From Tissierellia bacterium (GTDB lineage Bacteria > Bacillota_A > Clostridia > Tissierellales > Peptoniphilaceae), in the NCBI GenBank assembly GCA_012728775.1, contig JAAYEN010000170.1, forward strand, positions 1 through 8,359: 8,359 bases of DNA, given 5' to 3'. Below the pieces are notes generated by a model. That model searched no databases, had not been told where the DNA came from, and worked only from the letters and a program-made list of their open reading frames with translations. The position numbers were made by a program, and so were the translations under genes. How positions within the stretch are numbered: the stretch's first letter is position 1; each line of letters opens with the position of its first letter. Shown one piece after another: positions 1 to 6,497 of this stretch.

Positions 1-18
1 TAATAATCTAAAAACAAC

Positions 19-24
19 GGAGGT
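19..24 (+). promoter_or_regulatory. Ribosome binding site of the D-cysteine desulfhydrase gene
   Basis: GGAGGT lies three bases before the ATG at 28, a strong but closely spaced Shine-Dalgarno match. It supports the ATG at 28 as the start. The promoter must lie left of the window. Confidence 0.75.
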
Positions 25-27
25 ACT

Positions 28-1035
28 ATGAATTTAGCAAAATTTCCAAGAAGAAGATATACGCCATATAAAACTCCAATAGAATTCTTACCTAATTTTA
101 CCAAAGCATTAGGTGCACCTAATATTTATATCAAAAGAGATGATTTATTAGGTCTAACAATGGGAGGTAACAAAACTAGGAAATTAGAATTTTTAATGGC
201 CGATGCAATTGAAAAAGGTGCTGATACGATAATAACTTGTGGCGCAGTACAGTCAAATCACTGTAGACTTACACTTTCGGCCGCAGTTAAAGAGGGACTA
301 AAATGCCAATTAATTTTGGAAGAGCGAATTCCTAATAGTTATAAACCAGATGCAAGTGGGAATAATTATTTATTCAATCTATTAGGCGTAGAAGATGTAA
401 AAGTCGTTCCTGGCGGAAGTAATATGGACGAGGAATTAGAAAGCTTAGCTGAAGAATTAAAATCTCAAGGAAGAAATCCATATGTTATTCCAGGAGGTGG
501 TTCAAATCCGCTGGGAGCTCTTGGGTATGTAGCTTGCGCAGAGGAAATACTAGAGCAGATGTTTGAAACTAATACGAATTTTGATTATATTGTTACTGCC
601 ACTGGTTCTACAGGAACCCAAGCGGGATTGATAGCTGGCCTGAAGGGCAATAATGCTCACATCCCGTTGATTGGCATTAGTGTTAGAAGAGAAAAAGAAG
701 TACAAATTGAAAATGTTTTTAAATTAGCATCTCAGGTAAGTGAAAAGTTGGAATTGGATAATCCAGTTAAAAAAGAAGATATTCTTGTCTATGATGAATT
801 TGTTGGAAAAGGATATGCATATCCTACCCAAGGTATGATTGATGCGGTTCAACTCCTAGCAAGAACTGAAGGAATATTAGTAGACCCTGTCTATTCAGGT
901 AAAGCCCTTGATGGTTTAATTAATTTAGTAAAAGATGGCCATTTTAAAGATGCAAAAAATATTTTGTTCATCCACACCGGTGGATCGCCAGTACTTTTTG
1001 CATATCAAGATGAAACATTAAATGGTATAAAATAA
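28..1035 (+). CDS. dcyD: D-cysteine desulfhydrase (PLP-dependent, ACC deaminase family)
   Basis: Predicted cytoplasmic fold-type II PLP enzyme that would cleave D-cysteine to pyruvate, H2S and ammonia. The 335 residues match the usual family length of about 330. The PLP lysine is K49 in the GGNKTRKLEF motif (46-55), followed by QSNH (75-78, Ser76), a phosphate-binding TGSTGT loop (192-197), DPVYSGKA (286-293) and HTGGSPVLFAY (316-326). ACC deaminases carry Glu and Leu at the positions held here by Ser290 and Thr317. Ser/Thr at these sites is typical of D-cysteine desulfhydrases, so ACC deaminase is disfavoured. Substrate preference is inferred from these residues; other D-amino acids such as beta-chloro-D-alanine are possible. 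It is the only plus-strand gene seen and converges on the metal cassette. It could supply sulfide or pyruvate, or detoxify D-cysteine. Confidence 0.85.
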   Translation: MNLAKFPRRRYTPYKTPIEFLPNFTKALGAPNIYIKRDDLLGLTMGGNKTRKLEFLMADAIEKGADTIITCGAVQSNHCRLTLSAAVKEGLKCQLILEERIPNSYKPDASGNNYLFNLLGVEDVKVVPGGSNMDEELESLAEELKSQGRNPYVIPGGGSNPLGALGYVACAEEILEQMFETNTNFDYIVTATGSTGTQAGLIAGLKGNNAHIPLIGISVRREKEVQIENVFKLASQVSEKLELDNPVKKEDILVYDEFVGKGYAYPTQGMIDAVQLLARTEGILVDPVYSGKALDGLINLVKDGHFKDAKNILFIHTGGSPVLFAYQDETLNGIK

Positions 1036-1039
1036 AATC

Positions 1040-1068
1040 AACCGTTCAGAATTTTTTTCTGAACGGTT
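1040..1068. terminator. Intrinsic terminator shared by two convergent genes
   Basis: A perfect 10-bp inverted repeat (AACCGTTCAG at 1040-1049, CTGAACGGTT at 1059-1068) encloses an A/T loop. It is followed on the plus strand by a T-rich run from 1067. It begins five bases after the desulfhydrase stop and ends five bases before the HMA protein's stop codon, so it can serve both directions. The minus-strand tail (GATTTTATTT) is a weaker T tract than the plus-strand one. Confidence 0.9.
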
Positions 1069-1072
1069 TTTA

Positions 1073-1300
1073 TTATTTCACTTTACTTTTTAAAACGTCA
1101 TATCCGACTTTTGTAATTGCATTTTCAAGTTCTTCAATCGAAACTTTTTCGTCATCAAAATCAAATTTTGCCCTACTGGTATTAAAAGAAACAGAAATTG
1201 TATCTTGTTCTACTCCGTCTACGCCCTTCAATGCGCCCTCTATTTTTTGCATGCATGATGGACATGTTAGTGTCTCTAATTGTATCGTTGCAGATTTCAT
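1073..1300 (-). CDS. Small HMA-domain metallochaperone (CopZ/Atx1-like)
   Basis: A 75-residue protein that is a single heavy-metal-associated domain with beta-alpha-beta-beta-alpha-beta spacing. Residues 11-16 (LTCPSC) give the metal-binding CxxC with Cys13 and Cys16. The Met usual two residues before the first Cys is Leu11 here, and a Met (17) follows the second Cys. A GYDV element near the C terminus (residues 66-69) is shared with CopZ-type chaperones. It starts at an ATG preceded by AAGGAGTG (1306-1313). It lies 42 bases downstream of the P1B ATPase, whose N terminus lacks an HMA domain, so it probably delivers or samples metal for that pump. Cu(I) is the common cargo of such proteins, but Zn or Cd cannot be excluded. 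Confidence 0.88.
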   Translation of the reverse strand: MKSATIQLETLTCPSCMQKIEGALKGVDGVEQDTISVSFNTSRAKFDFDDEKVSIEELENAITKVGYDVLKSKVK

Positions 1301-1342
1301 ATCTTCACTCCTTGCATATTTTTATATAATGTTAATACCCAA

Positions 1343-3193
1343 TTATCTTAATTTATATTGCAATAGTCTCATACCGTTTAGTATTACTACTAAAATACTT
1401 CCTTCGTGAACTAGCATTCCAATAGACATGTTCATCCAGTCGCTGAATAAAACGCTAGCAAGAAGTATCAGTACAACGCCAATTGCTATTACAATATTTT
1501 GCATCATATTTCGTGCAGTAGCTTTTACTAACCCTAGTGCATGTGGAAGTCTACTAAAATCAGAATTCATCAATACTACATCCGAGGTTTCAATAGCTAC
1601 GTCTGTACCGCTTCCCATTGCTATGCCAATGTGCGCTAAAGCCAAAGATGGACTGTCATTTACCCCATCACCTACAAAGGCAACAATTTCTCCTGCCTCA
1701 ATTAATTTTTTTACGTAAGCCGATTTATCTTCTGGCAACATATTTCCAAAAGATCTAGTAAGTCCTAATTCTTCGCTAACAACATCCACTGTTCCTTGGT
1801 TATCTCCAGATAACATTACTAAATTTTTCACACCAAGCTTCTTAAGTCTTTGTAGGTCTTCTTTAACTCCAGGTCTAATTTGATCCTTAACTCCCATGAG
1901 AATTTTTAATTTTCCATCAACAGAAGTAAGGACTAAAGAATTTCCATGCTTTTCAAAATTTGCTATATCTTTTAAAGCTTTTTCATCCAATGAAACACTT
2001 TCACGTTCCATCAAAGCTACATTTCCTACTGCTATTCGCCTTCCATCTACTGAAGCTATAATACCCTCACCTTTTACAACTTCTGTATCCTCAACTGGTG
2101 AAAAAGTAGTATCTCCAATCTCGTCTAAAACTGCTTTTGCCAAAGGATGATCAGATTCCCTTTCTACGCTAGCTAAATATCCTAAAATTTTATTCATATC
2201 ATCGTCGTAGTAAATTTTTTCTGAAACAGAAGGATTGCCAATAGTAAGAGTGCCTGTCTTGTCGAAAATCATCGTATCAAGTCTGCTGAAATCTCTTATA
2301 ACTTCGCTTCCCTTTAAAAGCACCCCATGCTTAGCTCCATTTCCAATCCCTGCAACATTGGAGACTGGTACGCCGATTACTAATGCTCCTGGACATCCTA
2401 ATACTAAAATAGTAATGGCCAATTCTACATCTTTAGTTACTAACCAGACGATAAATGCAATTACTAAAACAGCCGGAGTATAATATTTTGCAAAACGATC
2501 AATAAATCTTTCTGCTTCAGATTTAGAATCTTGCGCCTCTTCCACAAGTTCTATTATCCTACCAAAGGTAGTATCCTCTCCTACTCTATTAGCTACAATC
2601 TGAATTGTGCCGTTATCTAAGATAGTTCCAGCATATACTCCTGAACCCTTTTCCTTTGATACAGGAATAGATTCGCCTGTTATGCTAGCTTCATTTATGC
2701 TACCTTCTCCTATTAACACCGTGCCGTCGACAGGCACTTTTGCTCCAGTTTTTACAAGTAAAATATCTCCAATATCCACATCGTCTACATCTACTTCTTC
2801 AAACTCTCCATCATCCATTTGCTTTAATGCACTTTCGGGTGCCATTTCCGTCAATTCTTTAATCGCTGAACGTGTTTTATTAAGAGTCCGTTGTTCTAAA
2901 TATGCCCCAAACAAAAATAGAAATGTTACTACTGCAGACTCTTCAAAATTCCTAATTAGAAAAGCACCTAGTACAGCTATAGTAACTAATACGTCTATAC
3001 TAACAACCTTCACCGTTATAGCTTGATAAGCTTGTATGGCAATGGGTGTTAAACCTATGACAGATGCTATTATTAAAAGGATTTCTGATATCTCCACATT
3101 ATGCAGAGTAAAGTGAATAATAAAAGCAAGGGAAATTAATATACCGCTTATCAAAGTGATTAAATTTTTATTTTTTAGTATTTTTCTTTGCAT
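1343..3193 (-). CDS. Heavy-metal-translocating P1B-type ATPase with CPG motif
   Basis: Membrane pump of 616 residues, probably exporting a transition-metal ion at the expense of ATP. Visible parts: four hydrophobic segments in the first 100 residues; actuator domain with TGES (172-175); two segments with CPG at 267-269 in TM4; phosphorylation motif DKTGT (311-315, Asp311); the HP dipeptide of the P1B nucleotide domain (349-350); GDGVND (508-513); two final segments (about 566-583 and 588-610). Only about 10 residues precede the first membrane segment, so there is no N-terminal HMA domain; the downstream HMA protein may replace it. TM4 has CPG rather than the common CPC, SPC or CPH. The last helix carries HEGS (596-599), which resembles P1B-4 pumps. 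Substrate is therefore uncertain. The start is supported by AGGGGGTT at 3197-3204. The upstream RIC-like gene ends 20 bases before it. Confidence 0.95.
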   Translation of the reverse strand: MQRKILKNKNLITLISGILISLAFIIHFTLHNVEISEILLIIASVIGLTPIAIQAYQAITVKVVSIDVLVTIAVLGAFLIRNFEESAVVTFLFLFGAYLEQRTLNKTRSAIKELTEMAPESALKQMDDGEFEEVDVDDVDIGDILLVKTGAKVPVDGTVLIGEGSINEASITGESIPVSKEKGSGVYAGTILDNGTIQIVANRVGEDTTFGRIIELVEEAQDSKSEAERFIDRFAKYYTPAVLVIAFIVWLVTKDVELAITILVLGCPGALVIGVPVSNVAGIGNGAKHGVLLKGSEVIRDFSRLDTMIFDKTGTLTIGNPSVSEKIYYDDDMNKILGYLASVERESDHPLAKAVLDEIGDTTFSPVEDTEVVKGEGIIASVDGRRIAVGNVALMERESVSLDEKALKDIANFEKHGNSLVLTSVDGKLKILMGVKDQIRPGVKEDLQRLKKLGVKNLVMLSGDNQGTVDVVSEELGLTRSFGNMLPEDKSAYVKKLIEAGEIVAFVGDGVNDSPSLALAHIGIAMGSGTDVAIETSDVVLMNSDFSRLPHALGLVKATARNMMQNIVIAIGVVLILLASVLFSDWMNMSIGMLVHEGSILVVILNGMRLLQYKLR

Positions 3194-3213
3194 ATCAACC
3201 CCCTATCGATTTA

Positions 3214-3501
3214 TTAACCCTTATATGCAATATCTACTTCTTCCAGCATTTTGTAAACTGCCTCGTAGCTTTCACACACGTCTAGAGGAATAGTATAATT
3301 TTCAGTTATTTTTCTTATTTCTGCAAATTCATTGTCTAAATCTGGATTTTCTGACACTTTTACCTTTTCATTAATCTCATCATATAATCTTTTTACATCA
3401 TGAAATTCAGGATGAGTTCCTCCGTGAACCTTCGCAACTATGGGTACATATTGGTCTAGAGTTCCAAAGTTTTTTTCTACAGCTTCTTTAAATTTAGTCA
3501 T
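3214..3501 (-). CDS. Small RIC/ScdA-like (hemerythrin-related) protein lacking most iron ligands
   Basis: A 95-residue predicted helical protein and first gene of the metal cassette. From memory, its two halves align with the di-iron domain of ScdA/YtfE repair proteins: YVPIVAKVHGGTHPE (18-32) matches the ScdA region around KVHGPNHP, and residues 62-90 match the region of ScdA containing PPIEACNTW. The segment between, which in ScdA carries the HMQKED helix and a further His, is missing. So are the ScdA_N domain and the C-terminal HEHxHLEN helix. Only one classical iron ligand position (His26) remains, though His26, His30 and His34 are spaced four apart. Cys76 matches a conserved ScdA cysteine. 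A canonical di-iron site is unlikely; a metal sensor, scaffold or pump accessory role is inference. ATG start with RBS AGGAGGAGAA (3506-3515). Confidence 0.55.
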   Translation of the reverse strand: MTKFKEAVEKNFGTLDQYVPIVAKVHGGTHPEFHDVKRLYDEINEKVKVSENPDLDNEFAEIRKITENYTIPLDVCESYEAVYKMLEEVDIAYKG

Positions 3502-3527
3502 AATATTCTCCTCCTAATAATTTGTAT

Positions 3528-3556
3528 GTATAGATTATACTAAATTATTCCTAGTA
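3528..3556 (-). promoter_or_regulatory. Probable promoter and operator of the metal cassette
   Basis: On the minus strand TATAAT (3534-3539) lies 32 bases upstream of the RIC-like start codon and before its RBS. No good TTGACA is seen at the normal distance, as often occurs at regulated promoters. Two dyads overlap it: GTATA-3-TATAC at 3528-3540 and TACTA-9-TAGTA at 3538-3556. They could be operator sites for a metal-responsive repressor or activator; none matches the CopY TACAnnTGTA site. No regulator gene is in the window. Confidence 0.5.
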
Positions 3557-3606
3557 ATTCTGTCTCCTATGTTACATTCCCAAAATTCTAAGTTCAAAGA
3601 AGTTTC

Positions 3607-3643
3607 AAATAAAAAGAAAGTCAGAGACTTACCCTAACTTTCT
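3607..3643 (-). terminator. Intrinsic terminator of the DEAD-box helicase gene
   Basis: Read on the minus strand, a 12-bp stem with two G-U pairs (arms at 3643-3632 and 3626-3615, five-base loop) is followed directly by TTTTTATTT (3615-3607). It starts about 10 bases after the helicase stop codon and separates this gene from the metal cassette promoter. Confidence 0.88.
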
Positions 3644-3652
3644 CGACATTGT

Positions 3653-5272
3653 TTATCTATCTGACACTTCTACCGATAAAACTTTTCCGTGAACCCTTTT
3701 ACCATTTAATTTTGAAACAGCAGAGTTGATAAACTCAGATGGCAATTGTACAAATGAGAAATTTTTATTTAATATTACACTGCCTATTTTATTTTTAGGT
3801 ATATTGGCATTATCCATCAGTAAAGAGACAATTAATTTTTCGTTTAAACCATCTCTTAAACCTTTGTTAATAAATATTCTCGTAGATTTCCCTTTTTTCT
3901 TATTCTTATCGAAGTTTTCTCTGACATAACTTTTCTTTTGCTTAGTTTTTCTTCCAAAGTCAACTTGTTCAAGCTTTTCATGGCTTTTTTTGTTCTGTTT
4001 TTCTAAAATAGATTTTATTAGAACTTCACTAATTTGCGTTGGAGTATAATTTTTTACCAAGAGTTGATCTATTATCTTACGATATTTTGATAAATCTTCA
4101 TTTTTAGCAAGCTCTCTTTCGATATAGCTTTGAAGTTGATCCATGTTCTTAGCATCCATATCATATAGTGTAGGAATTTCCATATACTGCATCTCTGCTT
4201 TTGTATATCTAATAATGGTGCGAAGTTTGTTTAAATCTTTTCCAGTTACAAAAGAAAATGCTTTTCCAGTTCTCCCAGCTCTTGCTGTTCTTCCAATTCT
4301 ATGAACATAATATTCTTCATCTTGTGGGATATCGAAGTTAACTACCACATCCACATCGCCAACATCGATTCCTCTAGCCGCAACATCCGTTGCTACTAAA
4401 ATATCTATATTGGATTCGCGGAATTTATTCATGACATTATCTCTTTGATTTTGTCTTAAATCTCCGTGGAGTCCATCGGCATTATATCCTCTGGAAGATA
4501 AACTCGTAACTAGATTATCCACACGTCTTTTGGTATTACAAAATACAATTGTAAGTTTTGGATCATATATGTCTATGATACGGCTTAAAATTTCAGTTTT
4601 CATTGACTCATTGAGCTCAATATAATACTGAGCAATATTTTCTACTGTCAATTCCTTATGTGCAATTTTTATCTCGATGGGATTTGATTGGAATTTTCTA
4701 GAAAATTCTGTGATTTCTCGTCCCATTGTCGCTGAGAAGAAACAAGTTTGTCTATCTTCATTGGTTGCGTCGAGGATAGTTTTCATATCATCACGAAAAC
4801 CCATATCGAACATTTCATCAGCTTCATCTAAAACTGCTATTTTCAAATCTGAGAATTTTAGAATCCTTCTTCTCATGTGATCCATTATACGTCCAGGAGT
4901 TCCTACAATTATTTGAACTCCGCCTTTTATTGCTCTTACTTGTCTTTCAAAACTTGCCCCACCATAAACCGGGAGCACTTTTACATTTTTATACTTTCCA
5001 AGCTTAGATATTTCATCTGCAACTTGTATTGATAGTTCTCTAGTAGGACAAAGAACCAGTCCTTGTACTTTCTTTTCGGAAGTTACCATCTCTAGCATAG
5101 GAATACCAAATGCAGCAGTCTTACCTGTTCCTGTTTGTGCTTGACCGATTACATCTTTTCCTTCAAGCAAAGGTAAAATACATTCTCTTTGGATAGGACT
5201 AGCTTCTTCAAATCCCATCTCTTTTATTCCTTTTAAAATTTCTTCCGATAATCCAAATTCATTAAATCTCAA
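3653..5272 (-). CDS. DEAD-box ATP-dependent RNA helicase with DbpA-type RNA-binding domain (DeaD/CsdA-like)
   Basis: Cytoplasmic RNA helicase of 539 residues, probably acting in ribosome assembly, RNA turnover or cold adaptation as DeaD/CsdA and CshA do. With the TTG start, the Q motif region is at 3-28, AQTGTGKT at 45-52, PTRELSIQ at 76-83, TPGR at 125-128, DEAD at 149-152, SAT at 180-182, VFCNT at 243-247, ATDVAARGID at 294-303 and HRIGRTARAG at 324-333. A lysine-rich linker (about 422-462) leads to a C-terminal RRM-like DbpA domain (about 464-537). The frame stays open to an ATG at 5371. The TTG at 5272 is preferred because AGGATG (5280-5285) sits seven bases before it, the Q motif begins two residues later, and the extra 33 residues would be encoded across a terminator-like hairpin and do not look like family sequence. 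DbpA/YxiN is an alternative name; the long linker favours DeaD. Confidence 0.93.
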   Translation of the reverse strand: MRFNEFGLSEEILKGIKEMGFEEASPIQRECILPLLEGKDVIGQAQTGTGKTAAFGIPMLEMVTSEKKVQGLVLCPTRELSIQVADEISKLGKYKNVKVLPVYGGASFERQVRAIKGGVQIIVGTPGRIMDHMRRRILKFSDLKIAVLDEADEMFDMGFRDDMKTILDATNEDRQTCFFSATMGREITEFSRKFQSNPIEIKIAHKELTVENIAQYYIELNESMKTEILSRIIDIYDPKLTIVFCNTKRRVDNLVTSLSSRGYNADGLHGDLRQNQRDNVMNKFRESNIDILVATDVAARGIDVGDVDVVVNFDIPQDEEYYVHRIGRTARAGRTGKAFSFVTGKDLNKLRTIIRYTKAEMQYMEIPTLYDMDAKNMDQLQSYIERELAKNEDLSKYRKIIDQLLVKNYTPTQISEVLIKSILEKQNKKSHEKLEQVDFGRKTKQKKSYVRENFDKNKKKGKSTRIFINKGLRDGLNEKLIVSLLMDNANIPKNKIGSVILNKNFSFVQLPSEFINSAVSKLNGKRVHGKVLSVEVSDR

Positions 5273-5279
5273 TATTACA

Positions 5280-5285
5280 CATCCT
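5280..5285 (-). promoter_or_regulatory. Ribosome binding site selecting a TTG start for the helicase
   Basis: AGGATG on the minus strand lies seven bases before TTG (5272-5270), a normal spacing. No ATG in the same frame occurs until inside the Q motif region, so this site decides the start. Only about nine bases separate it from the T tract of the upstream hairpin. Confidence 0.7.
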
Positions 5286-5294
5286 ATTTTTATT

Positions 5295-5325
5295 AAAAAA
5301 GACAGACGAGTTGAACTCGACTGCC
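5295..5325 (-). terminator. Terminator-like hairpin in the helicase leader (possible attenuator)
   Basis: On the minus strand, arms at 5325-5315 and 5311-5301 form an 11-position stem with one T-T mismatch, one G-T pair and a three-base loop. Six T residues (5300-5295) follow. It is about 93 bases downstream of the ACT gene stop and just before the helicase RBS. It may end the upstream operon, but there is no room for a promoter between it and the RBS, so the helicase transcript must contain it and read through. Confidence 0.7.
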
Positions 5326-5326
5326 A

Positions 5327-5348
5327 AATTCTTCTACTATTAAGAATT
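5327..5348 (-). repeat. Inverted repeat upstream of the leader terminator
   Basis: A perfect 7-bp inverted repeat, AATTCTT/AAGAATT, with an 8-base spacer lies one base from the terminator-like hairpin. It could form a second, A/T-rich leader hairpin or bind a protein. The rest of the 146-base gap between the ACT gene and the helicase holds A/T-rich sequence with no convincing promoter or small gene. Confidence 0.45.
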
Positions 5349-5418
5349 GCATAAAATCGCAAAAATTGCAAGTAAAATCTTTATGAAAAATATTTATAAA
5401 CTCTATTTATCTTATCAA

Positions 5419-5787
5419 TTATTTGGTGATTAAGTATCCGTGATGGGATAAAATTCCCAATGCCTTTTCATAATTTTCATCCTTGATTAAAATATAATCT
5501 GTATTAAATGTAGAAATCGCAAAAATTCCTATATGATTTTCTGCCAATAAAGTAGAAATCTTAGATAATATTCCTACCAAGGAAAAATCTAATACTTCTT
5601 CAATTCTAAAAGCTTTCCAGCCATCATCTTGTGTTAATACGTTAGAAGGAACAACTTCTGTTTTACATACTAAAGAGTTTTCTTCATCTGTTTTACCAAT
5701 GAAAATAAATTCATCGTCGAAACTAACATGTGAGAAATCTGCAACCTTACATATTGAGAAATTAAACTCAATTCTTTTTATTTTCAT
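5419..5787 (-). CDS. ACT-domain protein (CASTOR/COG3603-like)
   Basis: A 122-residue soluble protein of the small two-ACT-domain type related to COG3603 and to the amino-acid-sensing fold of CASTOR. Recognisable blocks are FIFIGKTDEENSLVC (27-41), DGWKAFRIEEVLDFSLVGIL (55-74) and IGIFAISTFNTDYILIK (86-102). The last two form the typical ACT ligand face. There is no enzyme domain, so it probably binds an amino acid or similar small molecule and acts as a sensor; the ligand cannot be read from the sequence. It starts two bases after the SDR stop codon, and its weak RBS (AAAGGG, about 5793-5798) lies inside the SDR coding end. Translational coupling with the SDR is therefore likely. It is the last gene of the right-hand train, followed by the leader of the helicase. 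Confidence 0.85.
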   Translation of the reverse strand: MKIKRIEFNFSICKVADFSHVSFDDEFIFIGKTDEENSLVCKTEVVPSNVLTQDDGWKAFRIEEVLDFSLVGILSKISTLLAENHIGIFAISTFNTDYILIKDENYEKALGILSHHGYLITK

Positions 5788-5789
5788 AA

Positions 5790-6494
5790 TTACCCTTTAA
5801 ATTTCCATCCCTTGTCGTCGTTATATATCATTAACTTTGTCATACCGCCGTCAACTACTATATCTTGTCCTGTAATAAAGCTACTTTTGTCGCTACATAA
5901 AAACATAACAGCATTTACTATGTCTTCTGGTTTTCCTACTCTACCTACTAGATGTTGTAAATTATCTGAATCACTAAATGTACTATCCGTTGTATCAATC
6001 CATCCGGGAGAGATGGAATTTACTCTTATTTTTCCAGCCAGAGTTACTGCCATAGCGTGGGTTAATGAAGTGATTCCTCCTTTAGCTGCAGTGTAGCTCT
6101 CCGTATTTTCTTGACTCATCAAATGTCTAGTTGATGAAATATTTACAATACTTCCACCCTCATTAAAATGGTTCATAAATAACTTCGTAAGCATATAGGG
6201 CGCAGTTACTCCCACTTTTAAAACATAATTGAAATCATTAAATGAGCAGTCCTTCAAACCTCCATTTGATAAACACGCATTATTTATTAAATAGTCAATT
6301 TTTCCATAGTCTGCGATTACTTTATTTGCAAATTCTATTAAAACTTCTTCCTTCGATATATCTCCAACGTAATAATCATTTTCAAGCAAATCAATAATAC
6401 AAACTTCAACACCAATTTGCCGAAAAGCTTTGACAATTGCTCTCCCTATCCCTCTAGCGCCTCCAGTTACTACTGCAACTTTACTGGTCATCAT
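5790..6494 (-). CDS. SDR family NAD-dependent oxidoreductase
   Basis: A classical short-chain dehydrogenase/reductase of 234 residues. The Rossmann glycine motif TGGARGIG is at 10-17, an acidic residue after beta-2 (Asp35) suggests NAD(H) rather than NADP(H), NNAC at 71-74 replaces the usual NNAG, Ser121 and YTAAK (Tyr134, Lys138) form the catalytic core, and SPGWIDT (162-168) follows. The conserved active-site Asn of helix 4 appears to be Gly95 in [10 protein letters not shown], so the tetrad is incomplete. The substrate is unknown; names such as 3-oxoacyl-ACP reductase would be guesses. Two adjacent ATG codons (6494 and 6491) follow AAAGGA, which lies inside the end of the VOC gene. The VOC stop is only three bases before the first ATG, which shows operon organisation with the VOC and ACT genes. 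Confidence 0.93.
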   Translation of the reverse strand: MMTSKVAVVTGGARGIGRAIVKAFRQIGVEVCIIDLLENDYYVGDISKEEVLIEFANKVIADYGKIDYLINNACLSNGGLKDCSFNDFNYVLKVGVTAPYMLTKLFMNHFNEGGSIVNISSTRHLMSQENTESYTAAKGGITSLTHAMAVTLAGKIRVNSISPGWIDTTDSTFSDSDNLQHLVGRVGKPEDIVNAVMFLCSDKSSFITGQDIVVDGGMTKLMIYNDDKGWKFKG

Positions 6495-6497
6495 AAT

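Noticed and set aside
1428..2483. Several further plus-strand open frames of 80-96 codons
   Set aside because: All lie opposite the ATPase coding sequence and show no family features; the minus-strand frame has every P-type ATPase motif.
2607..3026. Open frame of 139 codons on the plus strand
   Set aside because: It is antisense to the P1B ATPase, has a low-complexity Ser/Thr/Pro-rich translation typical of a shadow frame, and lacks a recognised domain.
1343..3193. Assignment as a Cu(I) exporter (CopA)
   Set aside because: CopA has CPC in TM4 and usually N-terminal HMA domains; this pump has CPG and none, so a metal-specific name is not justified.
3214..3501. Full ScdA/YtfE iron-sulfur cluster repair protein
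   Set aside because: It has no N-terminal ScdA_N domain with its CCGG-type motif and lacks the later iron-ligand helices; 95 residues is less than half the family length. No frameshift remnant is seen in the flanking 150 bases.
5359..5369. GCAA-AAA-TTGC palindrome and repeated GCAATT words upstream of the helicase
   Set aside because: The repeats are very short and in A/T-rich DNA, and no consistent spacing or promoter pair was found, so chance is the simplest explanation.
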